Shown piece after piece: positions 56,712 through 64,000 of a stretch of DNA of 64,000 bases (position 1 is the first letter of the stretch; each line of letters begins with the position of its first letter). Location of the stretch: positions 124,001 through 188,000 of the forward strand of contig NZ_JACXBU010000008.1 in NCBI RefSeq assembly GCF_014700075.1, read 5' to 3'. Source of the DNA: Pseudomonas sp. JM0905a (GTDB lineage Bacteria > Pseudomonadota > Gammaproteobacteria > Pseudomonadales > Pseudomonadaceae). The notes under the pieces were generated by a model that saw nothing but the letters and a program-made list of their open reading frames with translations, made no database searches and had not been told where the DNA came from. The position numbers were made by a program, and so were the translations under genes.

Positions 56712-57475
56712 GCCGCGCGATTCTCGAAGTAAGCGGTCTCACCATGCGCTTCGGCGGCCTCCTGGCCGTCAACGGGGTGGGTCTGACCGTTCAGGAAAAA
56801 CAAGTCGTCTCCATGATCGGCCCGAACGGCGCCGGCAAGACCACCGTGTTCAACTGCCTGACCGGCTTCTACCAGCCGACCTCCGGCAGCATCCGCCTGG
56901 ATGGCGAGCAGATCGAAGCCCTGCCGGGCCACAAGATCGCTCGCAAGGGCGTGGTGCGGACCTTCCAGAACGTCCGCCTGTTCAAGGAAATGACTGCGGT
57001 GGAGAACTTGCTGGTCGCCCAGCATCGCCACCTCAACACCAACTTCCTCGCCGGCCTCTTGAAGACTCCGGGCTTCCGCAAGAGCGAACGCGAGGCCATG
57101 GATTACGCCGCCCACTGGCTGGAAAAGGTCAACCTGACCGAAGTCGCCAACCGTCCGGCCGGCACCCTGGCCTACGGTCAGCAACGCCGCCTGGAAATCG
57201 CCCGCTGCATGATGACCCGTCCGCGCATCCTGATGCTCGACGAGCCGGCCGCCGGCCTCAACCCGCGTGAGACCGACGACCTCAAGGCGCTGATCGCCAT
57301 GCTGCGTAACGAGCACAACGTGACCGTGCTGCTGATCGAGCACGACATGAAGCTGGTGATGAGCATTTCCGACCACATCTATGTGATCAACCAGGGCACC
57401 CCCCTGGCCGACGGCACGCCGGAGCAGATCCGCAACAACCCCGACGTGATCAAAGCCTATCTGGGGGAGGCCTGA
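56708..57475 (+). CDS. braF: Branched-chain amino-acid ABC transporter ATPase BraF (LivG)
   Basis: A 255-residue ATPase: Walker [11 protein letters not shown]-loop [10 protein letters not shown], Walker [12 protein letters not shown], and the signature [15 protein letters not shown], which is the LivG-type YGQQRR instead of SGG. It pairs with BraG on the cytoplasmic face. Confidence 0.95.
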   Translation: MSRAILEVSGLTMRFGGLLAVNGVGLTVQEKQVVSMIGPNGAGKTTVFNCLTGFYQPTSGSIRLDGEQIEALPGHKIARKGVVRTFQNVRLFKEMTAVENLLVAQHRHLNTNFLAGLLKTPGFRKSEREAMDYAAHWLEKVNLTEVANRPAGTLAYGQQRRLEIARCMMTRPRILMLDEPAAGLNPRETDDLKALIAMLRNEHNVTVLLIEHDMKLVMSISDHIYVINQGTPLADGTPEQIRNNPDVIKAYLGEA

Positions 57476-57478
57476 GCC

Positions 57479-58180
57479 ATGCTTACTTTCGACAAGGTTT
57501 CCACCTTCTACGGCAAGATCCAGGCGCTGCACGGCGTCAGCATGGATGTGAAGAAAGGCGAGATCGTCACCCTGATCGGCGCCAACGGCGCCGGTAAGTC
57601 GACCCTGCTGATGACCCTGTGCGGCTCGCCGCGCGCGGCCAGCGGCAGCATTCGCTATGAAGGCGAAGAGCTGGTGGGCCAGGAGTCCTACGACATCATG
57701 CGCAAGAGCATCGCCGTCGTGCCGGAAGGCCGCCGCGTGTTCGCCCGCCTGACCGTCGAAGAGAACCTGGCCATGGGCGGCTTCTTCACCGAAAAGGGCG
57801 ACTACCAGGAGCAAATGGACAAGGTGCTGCACCTGTTCCCGCGCCTGAAGGAGCGTTTCGAGCAGCGCGCCGGCACCATGTCCGGCGGTGAACAGCAGAT
57901 GCTCGCCATCGGCCGCGCGCTGATGAGCAAGCCCAAGCTGCTGCTGCTCGACGAGCCGTCGCTGGGTCTCGCGCCCATCATCATCCAGCAGATCTTCGAC
58001 ATCATCGAACAGCTGCGTAAGGACGGCGTGACCGTCTTCCTGGTGGAGCAGAACGCCAACCAGGCGCTCAAGCTGGCCGACCGTGGTTATGTGCTGGAGA
58101 ACGGACGCATCGTCATGCAGGGCAGCGGCGACGACCTGCTCAACGACCCCAAGGTCCGCGACGCCTACCTCGGCGGCTAA
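57479..58180 (+). CDS. braG: Branched-chain amino-acid ABC transporter ATPase BraG (LivF)
   Basis: A 233-residue ATPase: Walker A GANGAGKST, signature MSGGEQQM, Walker B LLLLDEPSLGLAP and switch His region replaced by LVEQNANQAL as usual in LivF. It is the last gene of braCDEFG; 3 bases separate it from braF. A terminator follows. Confidence 0.95.
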   Translation: MLTFDKVSTFYGKIQALHGVSMDVKKGEIVTLIGANGAGKSTLLMTLCGSPRAASGSIRYEGEELVGQESYDIMRKSIAVVPEGRRVFARLTVEENLAMGGFFTEKGDYQEQMDKVLHLFPRLKERFEQRAGTMSGGEQQMLAIGRALMSKPKLLLLDEPSLGLAPIIIQQIFDIIEQLRKDGVTVFLVEQNANQALKLADRGYVLENGRIVMQGSGDDLLNDPKVRDAYLGG

Positions 58181-58197
58181 CGACCTCGCTACACAAG

Positions 58198-58221
58198 AAA
58201 CGGCCCCTCGCGGGCCGTTTT
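58198..58221 (+). terminator. Rho-independent terminator of the bra operon
   Basis: AAACGGCCC-CTCG-CGGGCCGTTTT is followed by CTTTTT. Confidence 0.9.
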
Positions 58222-58456
58222 CTTTTTCCGCGTTCGGGCGCTTTCTTAGGGTGGACCACGCTTTTCCGGTCCACCAGTGGCGCCTGGTTCGCCTACCCAT
58301 TGGCGGTAAAAACAACACAAACCATTGATACAAAAGGATTTAGCCAACCATCAACGGCGTTGATGGTCTCTATCGGGCGTGATCACTTTTTAATCATCCC
58401 GCCATCCGTAAGATGGGCTCCGTACCCAGTTTCCAGCCCCCTGAGGAGCCCAGATC

Positions 58457-58864
58457 ATGAAAACTCAAGCCATCGCCGCACTGTTCATCGCCACCCTGAG
58501 CAGCTCTGTTTTCGCTCTGCCGTCCTCCTCCCAGACCATCGAGCCGGTTGTCGCTGAAGGCTACATGGTGCTGGATCGCGTTGCCGAAGGCGGTTCCGAC
58601 CGTACCGGCGCCAACCGTATCGCCGAAGGGGGTTCCGACCGCACTGGTGCCAACCGCATCGCCGAAGGGGGTTCGGACCGCACCGGCGCCAACCGTATCG
58701 CTGAAGGTGGCTCCGACCGCACCGGCGCTAACCGCATCGCCGAAAGCGGCTCCGATCGCACCGGCGCTAACCGCATCGCCGAAAGCGGCTCCGATCGCAC
58801 CAATGCCTTCCGCGTTGCTGAAGGGGGTTCCGACCGCCTGCCGCAAGCCCAACGCGTAAGCTGA
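58457..58864 (+). CDS. Secreted protein with seven 13-residue repeats (phage infection-like annotation)
   Basis: A 135-residue protein with a signal peptide (KTQAIAALFIATLSSSVFA). From residue 41 it consists of seven copies of the unit R-(V/I)-AEGGSDRTGAN, the fifth and sixth copy with AESGSDRT and the last one with a variant tail (SDRLPQAQRVS). GAGGAG precedes the ATG. Similar repeat proteins in Pseudomonas have been called phage infection proteins without evidence. The Gly-Ser-Asp units resemble calcium-binding or surface-exposed repeats, but nothing more can be said. Confidence 0.8.
   Translation: MKTQAIAALFIATLSSSVFALPSSSQTIEPVVAEGYMVLDRVAEGGSDRTGANRIAEGGSDRTGANRIAEGGSDRTGANRIAEGGSDRTGANRIAESGSDRTGANRIAESGSDRTNAFRVAEGGSDRLPQAQRVS
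58577..58849 (+). repeat. Tandem repeat array, 39-base unit, seven copies
   Basis: Units start at 58577, 58616, 58655, 58694, 58733, 58772 and 58811, each 39 bases and in frame. The middle units are nearly identical at the DNA level, some only differing in synonymous sites, while the fifth and sixth share an extra GGC-to-AGC change, so recent duplication of that pair is likely. Confidence 0.95.
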
Positions 58865-58888
58865 TCAACACTCGCTACAAAACCTCGA

Positions 58889-58914
58889 AGCCCGGCAAAT
58901 GCCGGGCTTTTTTT
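58889..58914 (+). terminator. Rho-independent terminator after the repeat protein
   Basis: AGCCCGGC-AAAT-GCCGGGCT is followed by TTTTTTT. Confidence 0.95.
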
Positions 58915-58949
58915 GTTTAAGGGAACAAGTTTATTCACGACTGCAAACC

Positions 58950-59032
58950 GTAGGTTGGTCCGAGCGCAGCGAGGCCCAACGATGCGTAGTCCAGCCTTGC
59001 CGTGTTGGGCTTCGTTCCTCAGACCAACCTAC
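58950..59032. repeat. Long imperfect palindrome GTAGGTTGGTC ... GACCAACCTAC
   Basis: Eleven-base perfect terminal arms flank an 61-base centre that is itself partly self-complementary (GGCCCAAC ... GTTGGGCTT). This is the form of a miniature non-autonomous mobile or REP-type element; a half copy is at 4131-4166. Confidence 0.65.
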
Positions 59033-59127
59033 AGGAAGCGCCCTGGAATCCCGATCTTGAGCCCCGGCAAGGCAATTCCCGCGCATTCGCACTACGCTGT
59101 GCCGGTACCTGCAAACAAGGAGTCCGC

Positions 59128-60741
59128 ATGAGCCTTTCGCTGCTGAGCCGTTACGCCTTCTTCGCCTTCTGCGTGCTGTTCACCCTCTTCAGCCTGCCCT
59201 TCACCGACCACGACTGGGTCTGGCCGTTCACGTTGCTGGGTCTCGCGCTCAGCGTGCTGGGGGTGTTCGACCTGATGCAGTCGCGCCATGCGGTGCGACG
59301 CAACTACCCCATCCTCGGCAACATCCGCTACCTGGTCGAAGGCATCCGCCCGGAAATCCGCCAGTACCTGCTGGAAGCCGATGACGACCGCCTGCCCTTC
59401 TCCCGCGCCCAGCGCTCGCTGGTCTATGCACGGGCCAAGAATGAAGGAGGCGACAAACCCTTCGGCACCCTGATCGACGTCTACAAATCCGGCTACGAAT
59501 TCATCGGCCATTCCATGCGCCCGGCGCCGCTCAGCGACCCGAACGCCTTCCGCGTGGTCGTGGGCGGGCCGCAGTGCACCCAACCCTACTCAGCCTCGGT
59601 CTTCAACATCTCGGCCATGAGCTTCGGCTCCCTCAGCGCCAACGCCATCCGCGCGCTGAACCGTGGCGCCAAGCTTGGCAACTTCTATCACGACACCGGC
59701 GAGGGCAGCATCAGCCCCTACCACCGCGAGAACGGTGGCGACTTGGTCTGGGAACTGGGAAGCGGCTACTTCGGCTGCCGCACCAGCGACGGCCAGTTCG
59801 ACCCGGAGCGCTTCGCTACCCAGGCGCGCAGCCCCCAGGTGCGGATGATCGAAATCAAGCTGAGCCAGGGCGCCAAGCCCGGCCACGGTGGCATCCTGCC
59901 CAAGCACAAGGTCACTGAGGAAATCTCCCTCACCCGAGGCGTGCCCATGGGCGAGGACTGCATCTCGCCCTCCCGCCACAGCGCCTTCTCCACCCCCATC
60001 GAGATGATGCAGTTCATCGCGAAGCTGCGAGAGCTGTCAGGAGGCAAGCCGGTGGGCTTCAAGTTCTGCCTCGGCCACCCGTGGGAATTCATGGGCATCG
60101 CCAAGGCCATGCTGGAAACCGGCATCCTCCCCGACTTCATCGTGATCGACGGCAAGGAAGGCGGTACCGGCGCAGCCCCGCTGGAATTCACCGACCACAT
60201 CGGCGTGCCGCTGCGCGAGGGGCTGCTGTTCGTGCACAACACCCTGGTGGGGCTGAACCTGCGGGACAAGATCAAGCTGGGCGCCAGCGGCAAGATCATC
60301 AGCGCCTTCGACATCGCCAGCGTACTGGCCATCGGCGCCGACTGGGCCAACTCGGCGCGGGGCTTCATGTTCGCCATCGGCTGCATCCAGTCGCAGAGCT
60401 GCCACACGAACAAATGCCCCACTGGCGTCGCCACCCAGGACAAGCTGCGCCAGCGCGCCCTGGTAGTGCCGGACAAGGCCCAGCGGGTGCAGATGTTCCA
60501 CCGCAATACGCTGAAAGCCCTGGCCGAAATGCTCGCCGCCGCGGGACTGGAACACCCCAACCAGCTCGAACCCCGCCACCTGGTGCGGCGCGTTTCGGAC
60601 AAGGAGATTCGCCTGTTCTCGCAGATCCACGTTTTCCTCAAACCGGGCGACCTGCTCAAGGACAAGATCGAGGCGGACTTCTACGAACGCATGTGGGCAA
60701 TGGCGCGGGCCGATAGCTTCGAGCCGTCTTGTGCGTGGTGA
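59128..60741 (+). CDS. FMN-binding glutamate synthase family membrane protein
   Basis: A 537-residue protein. Two N-terminal transmembrane helices (about 5-50) precede a glutamate-synthase-like FMN barrel: SGYEFIGHSMRPAP, FNISAMSFGSLSANAIRALNRGAKLGNFYHDTGEGSISPYH, SQGAKPGHGGILPKHKVT, DGKEGGTGAAPLEFTDHIG and CHTNKCPTGVATQ (cysteines that in GltB hold a 3Fe-4S cluster). It lacks the glutaminase domain. Substrate is unknown; such stand-alone membrane forms are common in Pseudomonas. AAGGAG precedes the ATG at 59128. Confidence 0.85.
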   Translation: MSLSLLSRYAFFAFCVLFTLFSLPFTDHDWVWPFTLLGLALSVLGVFDLMQSRHAVRRNYPILGNIRYLVEGIRPEIRQYLLEADDDRLPFSRAQRSLVYARAKNEGGDKPFGTLIDVYKSGYEFIGHSMRPAPLSDPNAFRVVVGGPQCTQPYSASVFNISAMSFGSLSANAIRALNRGAKLGNFYHDTGEGSISPYHRENGGDLVWELGSGYFGCRTSDGQFDPERFATQARSPQVRMIEIKLSQGAKPGHGGILPKHKVTEEISLTRGVPMGEDCISPSRHSAFSTPIEMMQFIAKLRELSGGKPVGFKFCLGHPWEFMGIAKAMLETGILPDFIVIDGKEGGTGAAPLEFTDHIGVPLREGLLFVHNTLVGLNLRDKIKLGASGKIISAFDIASVLAIGADWANSARGFMFAIGCIQSQSCHTNKCPTGVATQDKLRQRALVVPDKAQRVQMFHRNTLKALAEMLAAAGLEHPNQLEPRHLVRRVSDKEIRLFSQIHVFLKPGDLLKDKIEADFYERMWAMARADSFEPSCAW

Positions 60742-60766
60742 ATGAGTGGGGCCGCGTCGCGGCCCA

Positions 60767-60841
60767 TCGCGATTGAAATCGCCCCCACAGGAACGCTCTT
60801 GTGGGGGCGAATTCATTCGCCAAGCAGGCCGACGGCCTGCC
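60767..60841. repeat. Dispersed palindromic repeat, copy 7 (two half units in head-to-head order)
   Basis: TCGCGATTGAAATCGCCCCC (60767-60789) and TGTGGGGGCGAATTCATTCG followed by an inner hairpin (60800-60841) are the right and left half units in reversed order relative to copy 1. Confidence 0.75.
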
Positions 60842-60844
60842 CCA

Positions 60845-61627
60845 TCAACCCTTCAGAACGCCACCATCCACCGGAATCAGCGCCCCGGTGACATAGCTGG
60901 CAAGTGGGCTGGCCAGGAAAGCCGCCACCGCGCCGAACTCCTCGGTCGCGCCATAGCGCCCCACCGGAATCGCCGCCTGCTCCTTGGCCATCAGGCTCGC
61001 CACCGGCGTGCCGCTGCGTTCGGCGGCGCGCAACGTCAGGGATTCGGTGCGCTCGGTCCAGAAGGAGCCGGGCATCAGCGTATTCACCGTCACACCATCG
61101 GCAGCCACTTCGGCCGAAAGCGTCTTGGCCCAGTTGGCCAGAGCTGCGCGTAGCGCGCTGGATAGCACCAGTCCGGGAATGGGCTCCACCACGCTGGTGG
61201 ACGAAATCATCAGGATTCGGCCAAAGCGCCGTTGACGCATGCTCGGCAGGAAGGCATTCACCAGGGCCATGGAGCTCAGCAGCATGGCGTCCAGCTGGCG
61301 GTGCCAGAGTTGCGGGTCGAAATCCACGGCATTGATGGGCGGCGGCCCGCCGTTGTTGGCCACGAGGATGTCCGGCGCACCGATGGCCGCCACAACCTGC
61401 TCGATGGCCATATCCACAGCCCCCAGATCGTTCAGGTCCACCGCGACTGCCTGGGCCTCACCGCCCTCCTTGCGGATGCGTTCCACCGCCAGCTCCAGCT
61501 TCGACAGATTGCGCGCCAGCAGGCAGACACGGACGCCCTCCCTGGCCAGGGCCTCGGCTACGCCGAAACCCAACCCGGAGCTGCCGCCGCACACCAGGGC
61601 ACTGCGGTTTTGTAGTTGAAGATCCAT
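60845..61627 (-). CDS. SDR-family protein with atypical active site
   Basis: A 260-residue Rossmann protein with VCGGSSGLGFGVAEAL for the cofactor and NNGGPPPINA. The position of the catalytic Tyr-x3-Lys reads SSALR (PGLVLSSALRAALANWAK), so both catalytic residues are missing; the Ser region ISSTSVVEP is kept. It is close to a subgroup of FabG-like SDRs that carry this change and may bind NADP without being a normal dehydrogenase. I chose ATG 61627 from the start of homology. It is followed downstream by a dispersed repeat. Confidence 0.8.
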   Translation of the reverse strand: MDLQLQNRSALVCGGSSGLGFGVAEALAREGVRVCLLARNLSKLELAVERIRKEGGEAQAVAVDLNDLGAVDMAIEQVVAAIGAPDILVANNGGPPPINAVDFDPQLWHRQLDAMLLSSMALVNAFLPSMRQRRFGRILMISSTSVVEPIPGLVLSSALRAALANWAKTLSAEVAADGVTVNTLMPGSFWTERTESLTLRAAERSGTPVASLMAKEQAAIPVGRYGATEEFGAVAAFLASPLASYVTGALIPVDGGVLKG

Positions 61628-61709
61628 GATCAGCACTCCATTTCCAGGTTCACCCGCCAGTGTGCGCCAGACGCTGATCCAGGCCAATGGCCAAACAACA
61701 CGTCATGAC

Positions 61710-62765
61710 TCATGCCGAGAGCACCCGGCAGGCATGCTCCGGAATGGTCACCACCACCGGATTGCCGATGGCCAGGCCAATGTCCTGGCAAGGCGTGGTC
61801 AGTGCGGTGAGAGAAACACCGGAGCACTCCACCGTGGTCTCGATGGTGGCGCCGATATCCCGCACGAAGGTCACCGTACCCGGCACGCTGTTGGCCCCGC
61901 CGGCGTGAGGTGCGGACAGCTGCAGGTCTTCCGGGCGCACCAGCAGCTTGATCGGCGCGCCGGCCTGGATGCTGCTGCAGATTGGCGCCTGGATCGCCGC
62001 GCCGCCGGGCAGGCCCACGCGCCCGCTGCCCAGAGCTGTGGCCGGGAAGATGTTGCCGGTGCCGATGAAGTCGGCGACGAACTCGTTGGCCGGATTGCGG
62101 TAGATCTCGATCGGCGTGCCCACCTGCTGCACCCGGTGCTCGCCGAGCACGACCACGATGTCGGCCATGGTCATGGCTTCACGCTGGTCGTGGGTAACCA
62201 TGATGGTGGTGATGTTCAGGCGCTGCTGTAGCTGGCGGATCTCGATCTGCATCGACTCGCGCAACTTGGCGTCCAGCGCCGACAGGGGTTCATCCAGCAG
62301 CAGCAGCTTGGGGTGCGAGGCGATGGCACGGGCAATGGCCACGCGCTGCCGCTGCCCGCCGGAAAGCCGCGACACCGGGCGGTCCACCATTTCCTGCAGC
62401 TGAATCATCTGCAGCAGCTCGGCCACCCTCGCCTGCTGCTCGGCCTTGGGCACATTGCGCAGGCGCAACGGGTAGGCAATGTTCTCGCCCACCGTCATGT
62501 GCGGGAACAGCGCCAGGGACTGGAACACCATGCCGAAGTTGCGCTGGTGCGCCGGCGTGTAGCCGATGTTCTTGCCATCCAGGAGGATCTGCCCGGAGCT
62601 CAGGCTTTCGAGGCCGGCGATCATCCGCAGCAGCGTGGTCTTGCCACAACCCGATGGGCCGAGGAAACACACCAGCTTGCCTTCCGGCAGGTGCAGGTTT
62701 ACGTCCGTCACGGCACAGATGGAGCCGTAGCGCTTTTCGACTTTTTGCAGAATCAGTCCAGACAT
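61710..62765 (-). CDS. ABC importer ATPase (PotA/PhnT-like) with TOBE domain
   Basis: A 351-residue ATPase: Walker A GPSGCGKTT, Q-loop MVFQSLAL, signature LSGGQRQR, Walker B LLLLDEPLSALD, switch His VTHDQ and a C-terminal TOBE_2 domain from about residue 270. The PTPIEIYRNPANEFVADFIG segment is typical of the spermidine/putrescine, 2-aminoethylphosphonate and iron(III) importer class. It is followed in the operon, towards higher coordinates, by two permease genes. The binding protein is outside the window. Confidence 0.9.
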   Translation of the reverse strand: MSGLILQKVEKRYGSICAVTDVNLHLPEGKLVCFLGPSGCGKTTLLRMIAGLESLSSGQILLDGKNIGYTPAHQRNFGMVFQSLALFPHMTVGENIAYPLRLRNVPKAEQQARVAELLQMIQLQEMVDRPVSRLSGGQRQRVAIARAIASHPKLLLLDEPLSALDAKLRESMQIEIRQLQQRLNITTIMVTHDQREAMTMADIVVVLGEHRVQQVGTPIEIYRNPANEFVADFIGTGNIFPATALGSGRVGLPGGAAIQAPICSSIQAGAPIKLLVRPEDLQLSAPHAGGANSVPGTVTFVRDIGATIETTVECSGVSLTALTTPCQDIGLAIGNPVVVTIPEHACRVLSA

Positions 62766-62778
62766 GCTTCACCTCGAT

Positions 62779-63624
62779 TCAGAAAGACACGCCGCCATCG
62801 CCAACCAGCTTCTCCAGCGCCCAGATCAGGACGAAGTCGATCAGCACGATCAGCACGGCAAAGGAAAATACGGTGGGATCGAGGGAGGACACGGTGCGGC
62901 TGTACATCCAGATCGGCACGGTCATCACATCGATGTTGTAGAGGAAGTAGGTAACGGTGAACTCGTTGAACGACACGATGAAGGCCAGCAGCATCCCGGC
63001 CAGGATGCCCGAGCGCATCAGCGGCACGACAACGTCGCGGATCGCACGTAATGGCGAGGCGCCGAGCATCTGCGCGGCCTCCTCCACCTCGGTGCCGATG
63101 GAAACCATCGCCGCCGTGCAGTTCTTCACCACGAAGGGCAGCGCGAGGATCACGTGGGCGATCACCAGCCGCGAGGTATCCATGTGGAACGGCAGGCTGT
63201 CGAAGACCAGCAAAAGCGCCAGGCCCAGTACCACCATGGGGAACACCAAGGGCAGCGACATCAGTTGCAGCGCCACACCCTTGCCACGGAACTCGCAGCG
63301 GGTCAGCGCGTAGGACGCCGGCACCGCCACCAACGTCGCCAGTACCATCGTCAGGCAGGACACCAGCAGGCTGGTGGTCAGCGCCTGCCCAAGACTCAGT
63401 ACGTCGCTGGCATCAGGCGAGACGAACGTGCGCCAAGCCGCCTCGTACCATTGCAAGCTGTAGCTCGACGGCGGGAAATCGAGGTTCGACGCGCCGCTGA
63501 AGGACATCACGATCATCGTCAGGATCGGCAACACCGCCAGAAACAGGATCACGCCGGAAAGGATCATCGCGAAGCGGCCGGTTTCCCCCGGTAGCGCCGC
63601 GTGGGAACGGAAAGGGTTGCTCAT
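62779..63624 (-). CDS. ABC importer permease (PotC/PhnV-like)
   Basis: A 281-residue permease with about six transmembrane helices; the loop EEAAQMLGASPLRAIRDVVVPLMRSGILAG is the EAA motif. The stop lies 13 bases upstream of the ATPase start. Its own ATG overlaps the other permease stop (ATGA). It should pair with the following permease. Confidence 0.9.
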   Translation of the reverse strand: MSNPFRSHAALPGETGRFAMILSGVILFLAVLPILTMIVMSFSGASNLDFPPSSYSLQWYEAAWRTFVSPDASDVLSLGQALTTSLLVSCLTMVLATLVAVPASYALTRCEFRGKGVALQLMSLPLVFPMVVLGLALLLVFDSLPFHMDTSRLVIAHVILALPFVVKNCTAAMVSIGTEVEEAAQMLGASPLRAIRDVVVPLMRSGILAGMLLAFIVSFNEFTVTYFLYNIDVMTVPIWMYSRTVSSLDPTVFSFAVLIVLIDFVLIWALEKLVGDGGVSF

Positions 63625-64000
63625 TGCGAAGCCTCCAGCATGCGGCGGCGACGGCCAGTGACGTATTCGGAGAAGGTCATGATCGCCAGGGTGGTAACGA
63701 TCAGCACCACGCCGGCGGCGGAGGCGGCGGGCCAGTTCATCAGCGGCGCGATCTGGTCATGCACCATCACTGCCAGCATCGGCACGCGCCGCCCACCGAG
63801 CAGCAGCGGCACCACGAAGCTGCTGGCGTTGTAGGCGAACACCAGGGTGGCGCCGGTGAAGATGCCCGGCAGGCTCATCGGCAGTACCACCTGACAGAAC
63901 ACCCGCACGCGGCTGGCGCCCAGGGTCGCGGCGGCCTCTTCGTAGGTGCGCGACACGCCGCGCATGGCGCTGGCGATCGGCAGAACCGCCAGGGGGAAGG
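63621..64000 (-). CDS. ABC importer permease (PotB/PhnU-like), C-terminal part only
   Basis: The frame runs off the right end. The C-terminal 126 residues present include the EAA loop (EEAAATLGASRVRVFCQVVLPMSLPGIFTGATLVF) and two transmembrane helices. The remaining N-terminal part and the binding protein must lie beyond the window. Confidence 0.9.
   Translation of the reverse strand, partial: FPLAVLPIASAMRGVSRTYEEAAATLGASRVRVFCQVVLPMSLPGIFTGATLVFAYNASSFVVPLLLGGRRVPMLAVMVHDQIAPLMNWPAASAAGVVLIVTTLAIMTFSEYVTGRRRRMLEASQ

Noticed and set aside
58577-58849. CRISPR array
   Set aside because: The 39-base units are contiguous, in frame and without unique spacers; they encode protein repeats and no cas genes are near.

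Overview
The window is a chromosomal segment of a gamma-proteobacterium of the genus Pseudomonas. The evidence is very GC-rich coding DNA with strong GGAGG ribosome binding sites, short intergenic regions with rho-independent hairpins, and typical Pseudomonas genes: phosphorylcholine phosphatase, DUF2790/DUF5064/DUF2288 small proteins, braCDEFG, rapA next to an alkB-like gene, and an ANR-box sRNA locus resembling phrS. No tRNA, rRNA, CRISPR array, prophage, insertion sequence or integrase was seen. The order rapA / 98-aa protein / alkB / phrS-like RNA matches what I remember of the P. aeruginosa PA3305.1-PA3308 region, but many neighbours differ, so this is probably a species related to, but not identical with, P. 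aeruginosa.

Layout. 1-4.1 kb: the end of an ABC exporter, then small metabolic or stress enzymes (CMD protein, SDR, alpha/beta hydrolase, ABM monooxygenase, MdaB quinone reductase). 4.2-7.4 kb: a three-gene Ser/Thr phospho-signalling operon (PP2C phosphatase, membrane Ser/Thr kinase, twin-FHA membrane protein) with no type VI secretion genes around it. 7.6-12.7 kb: a lysine-rich mini-protein with a possible leader peptide, a tandem universal stress protein, a divergent SDR/LysR pair, the remnant of a diguanylate cyclase, a cold-shock protein and a small SutA-like protein. 12.8-18.1 kb: LysR, DMT exporter, small envelope proteins, a two-heme cytochrome and CvfB. 18.4-24.5 kb: an LtaS-like sulfatase, a putative zinc phospholipase/nuclease, PchP and an enoyl-thioester reductase-like MDR protein. 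24.7-36.2 kb: helicase, Nudix, RarD-like, AzoR, LysR, PpiA, an ABC exporter, a DUF2790 paralogue pair and a DUF482/FemAB-like protein.

36.3-44.7 kb: an ANR-controlled RNA of about 213 nt that also encodes a 38-aa membrane peptide (phrS/ccoM-like), alkB interrupted by an amber codon, rapA, an MFS transporter and an MHYT-GGDEF-EAL c-di-GMP protein. 44.7-52.0 kb: a selenium block: selU and selD on the minus strand, with two glyoxylate-pathway genes upstream of them, and a divergent four-gene ABC importer of the putative selenate/phosphonate type. 53.3-58.2 kb: the branched-chain amino-acid importer braCDEFG. 58.4-64 kb: a secreted tandem-repeat protein, an FMN glutamate-synthase-like membrane protein, an SDR lacking the usual catalytic Tyr/Lys, and the distal part of a PotABC/PhnTUV-type importer that runs off the end.

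Two genes appear decayed (alkB by one nonsense codon; a GGDEF gene by an internal deletion). A palindromic intergenic element (core GGGGGCGAATTCATTCGCC) occurs at seven places.
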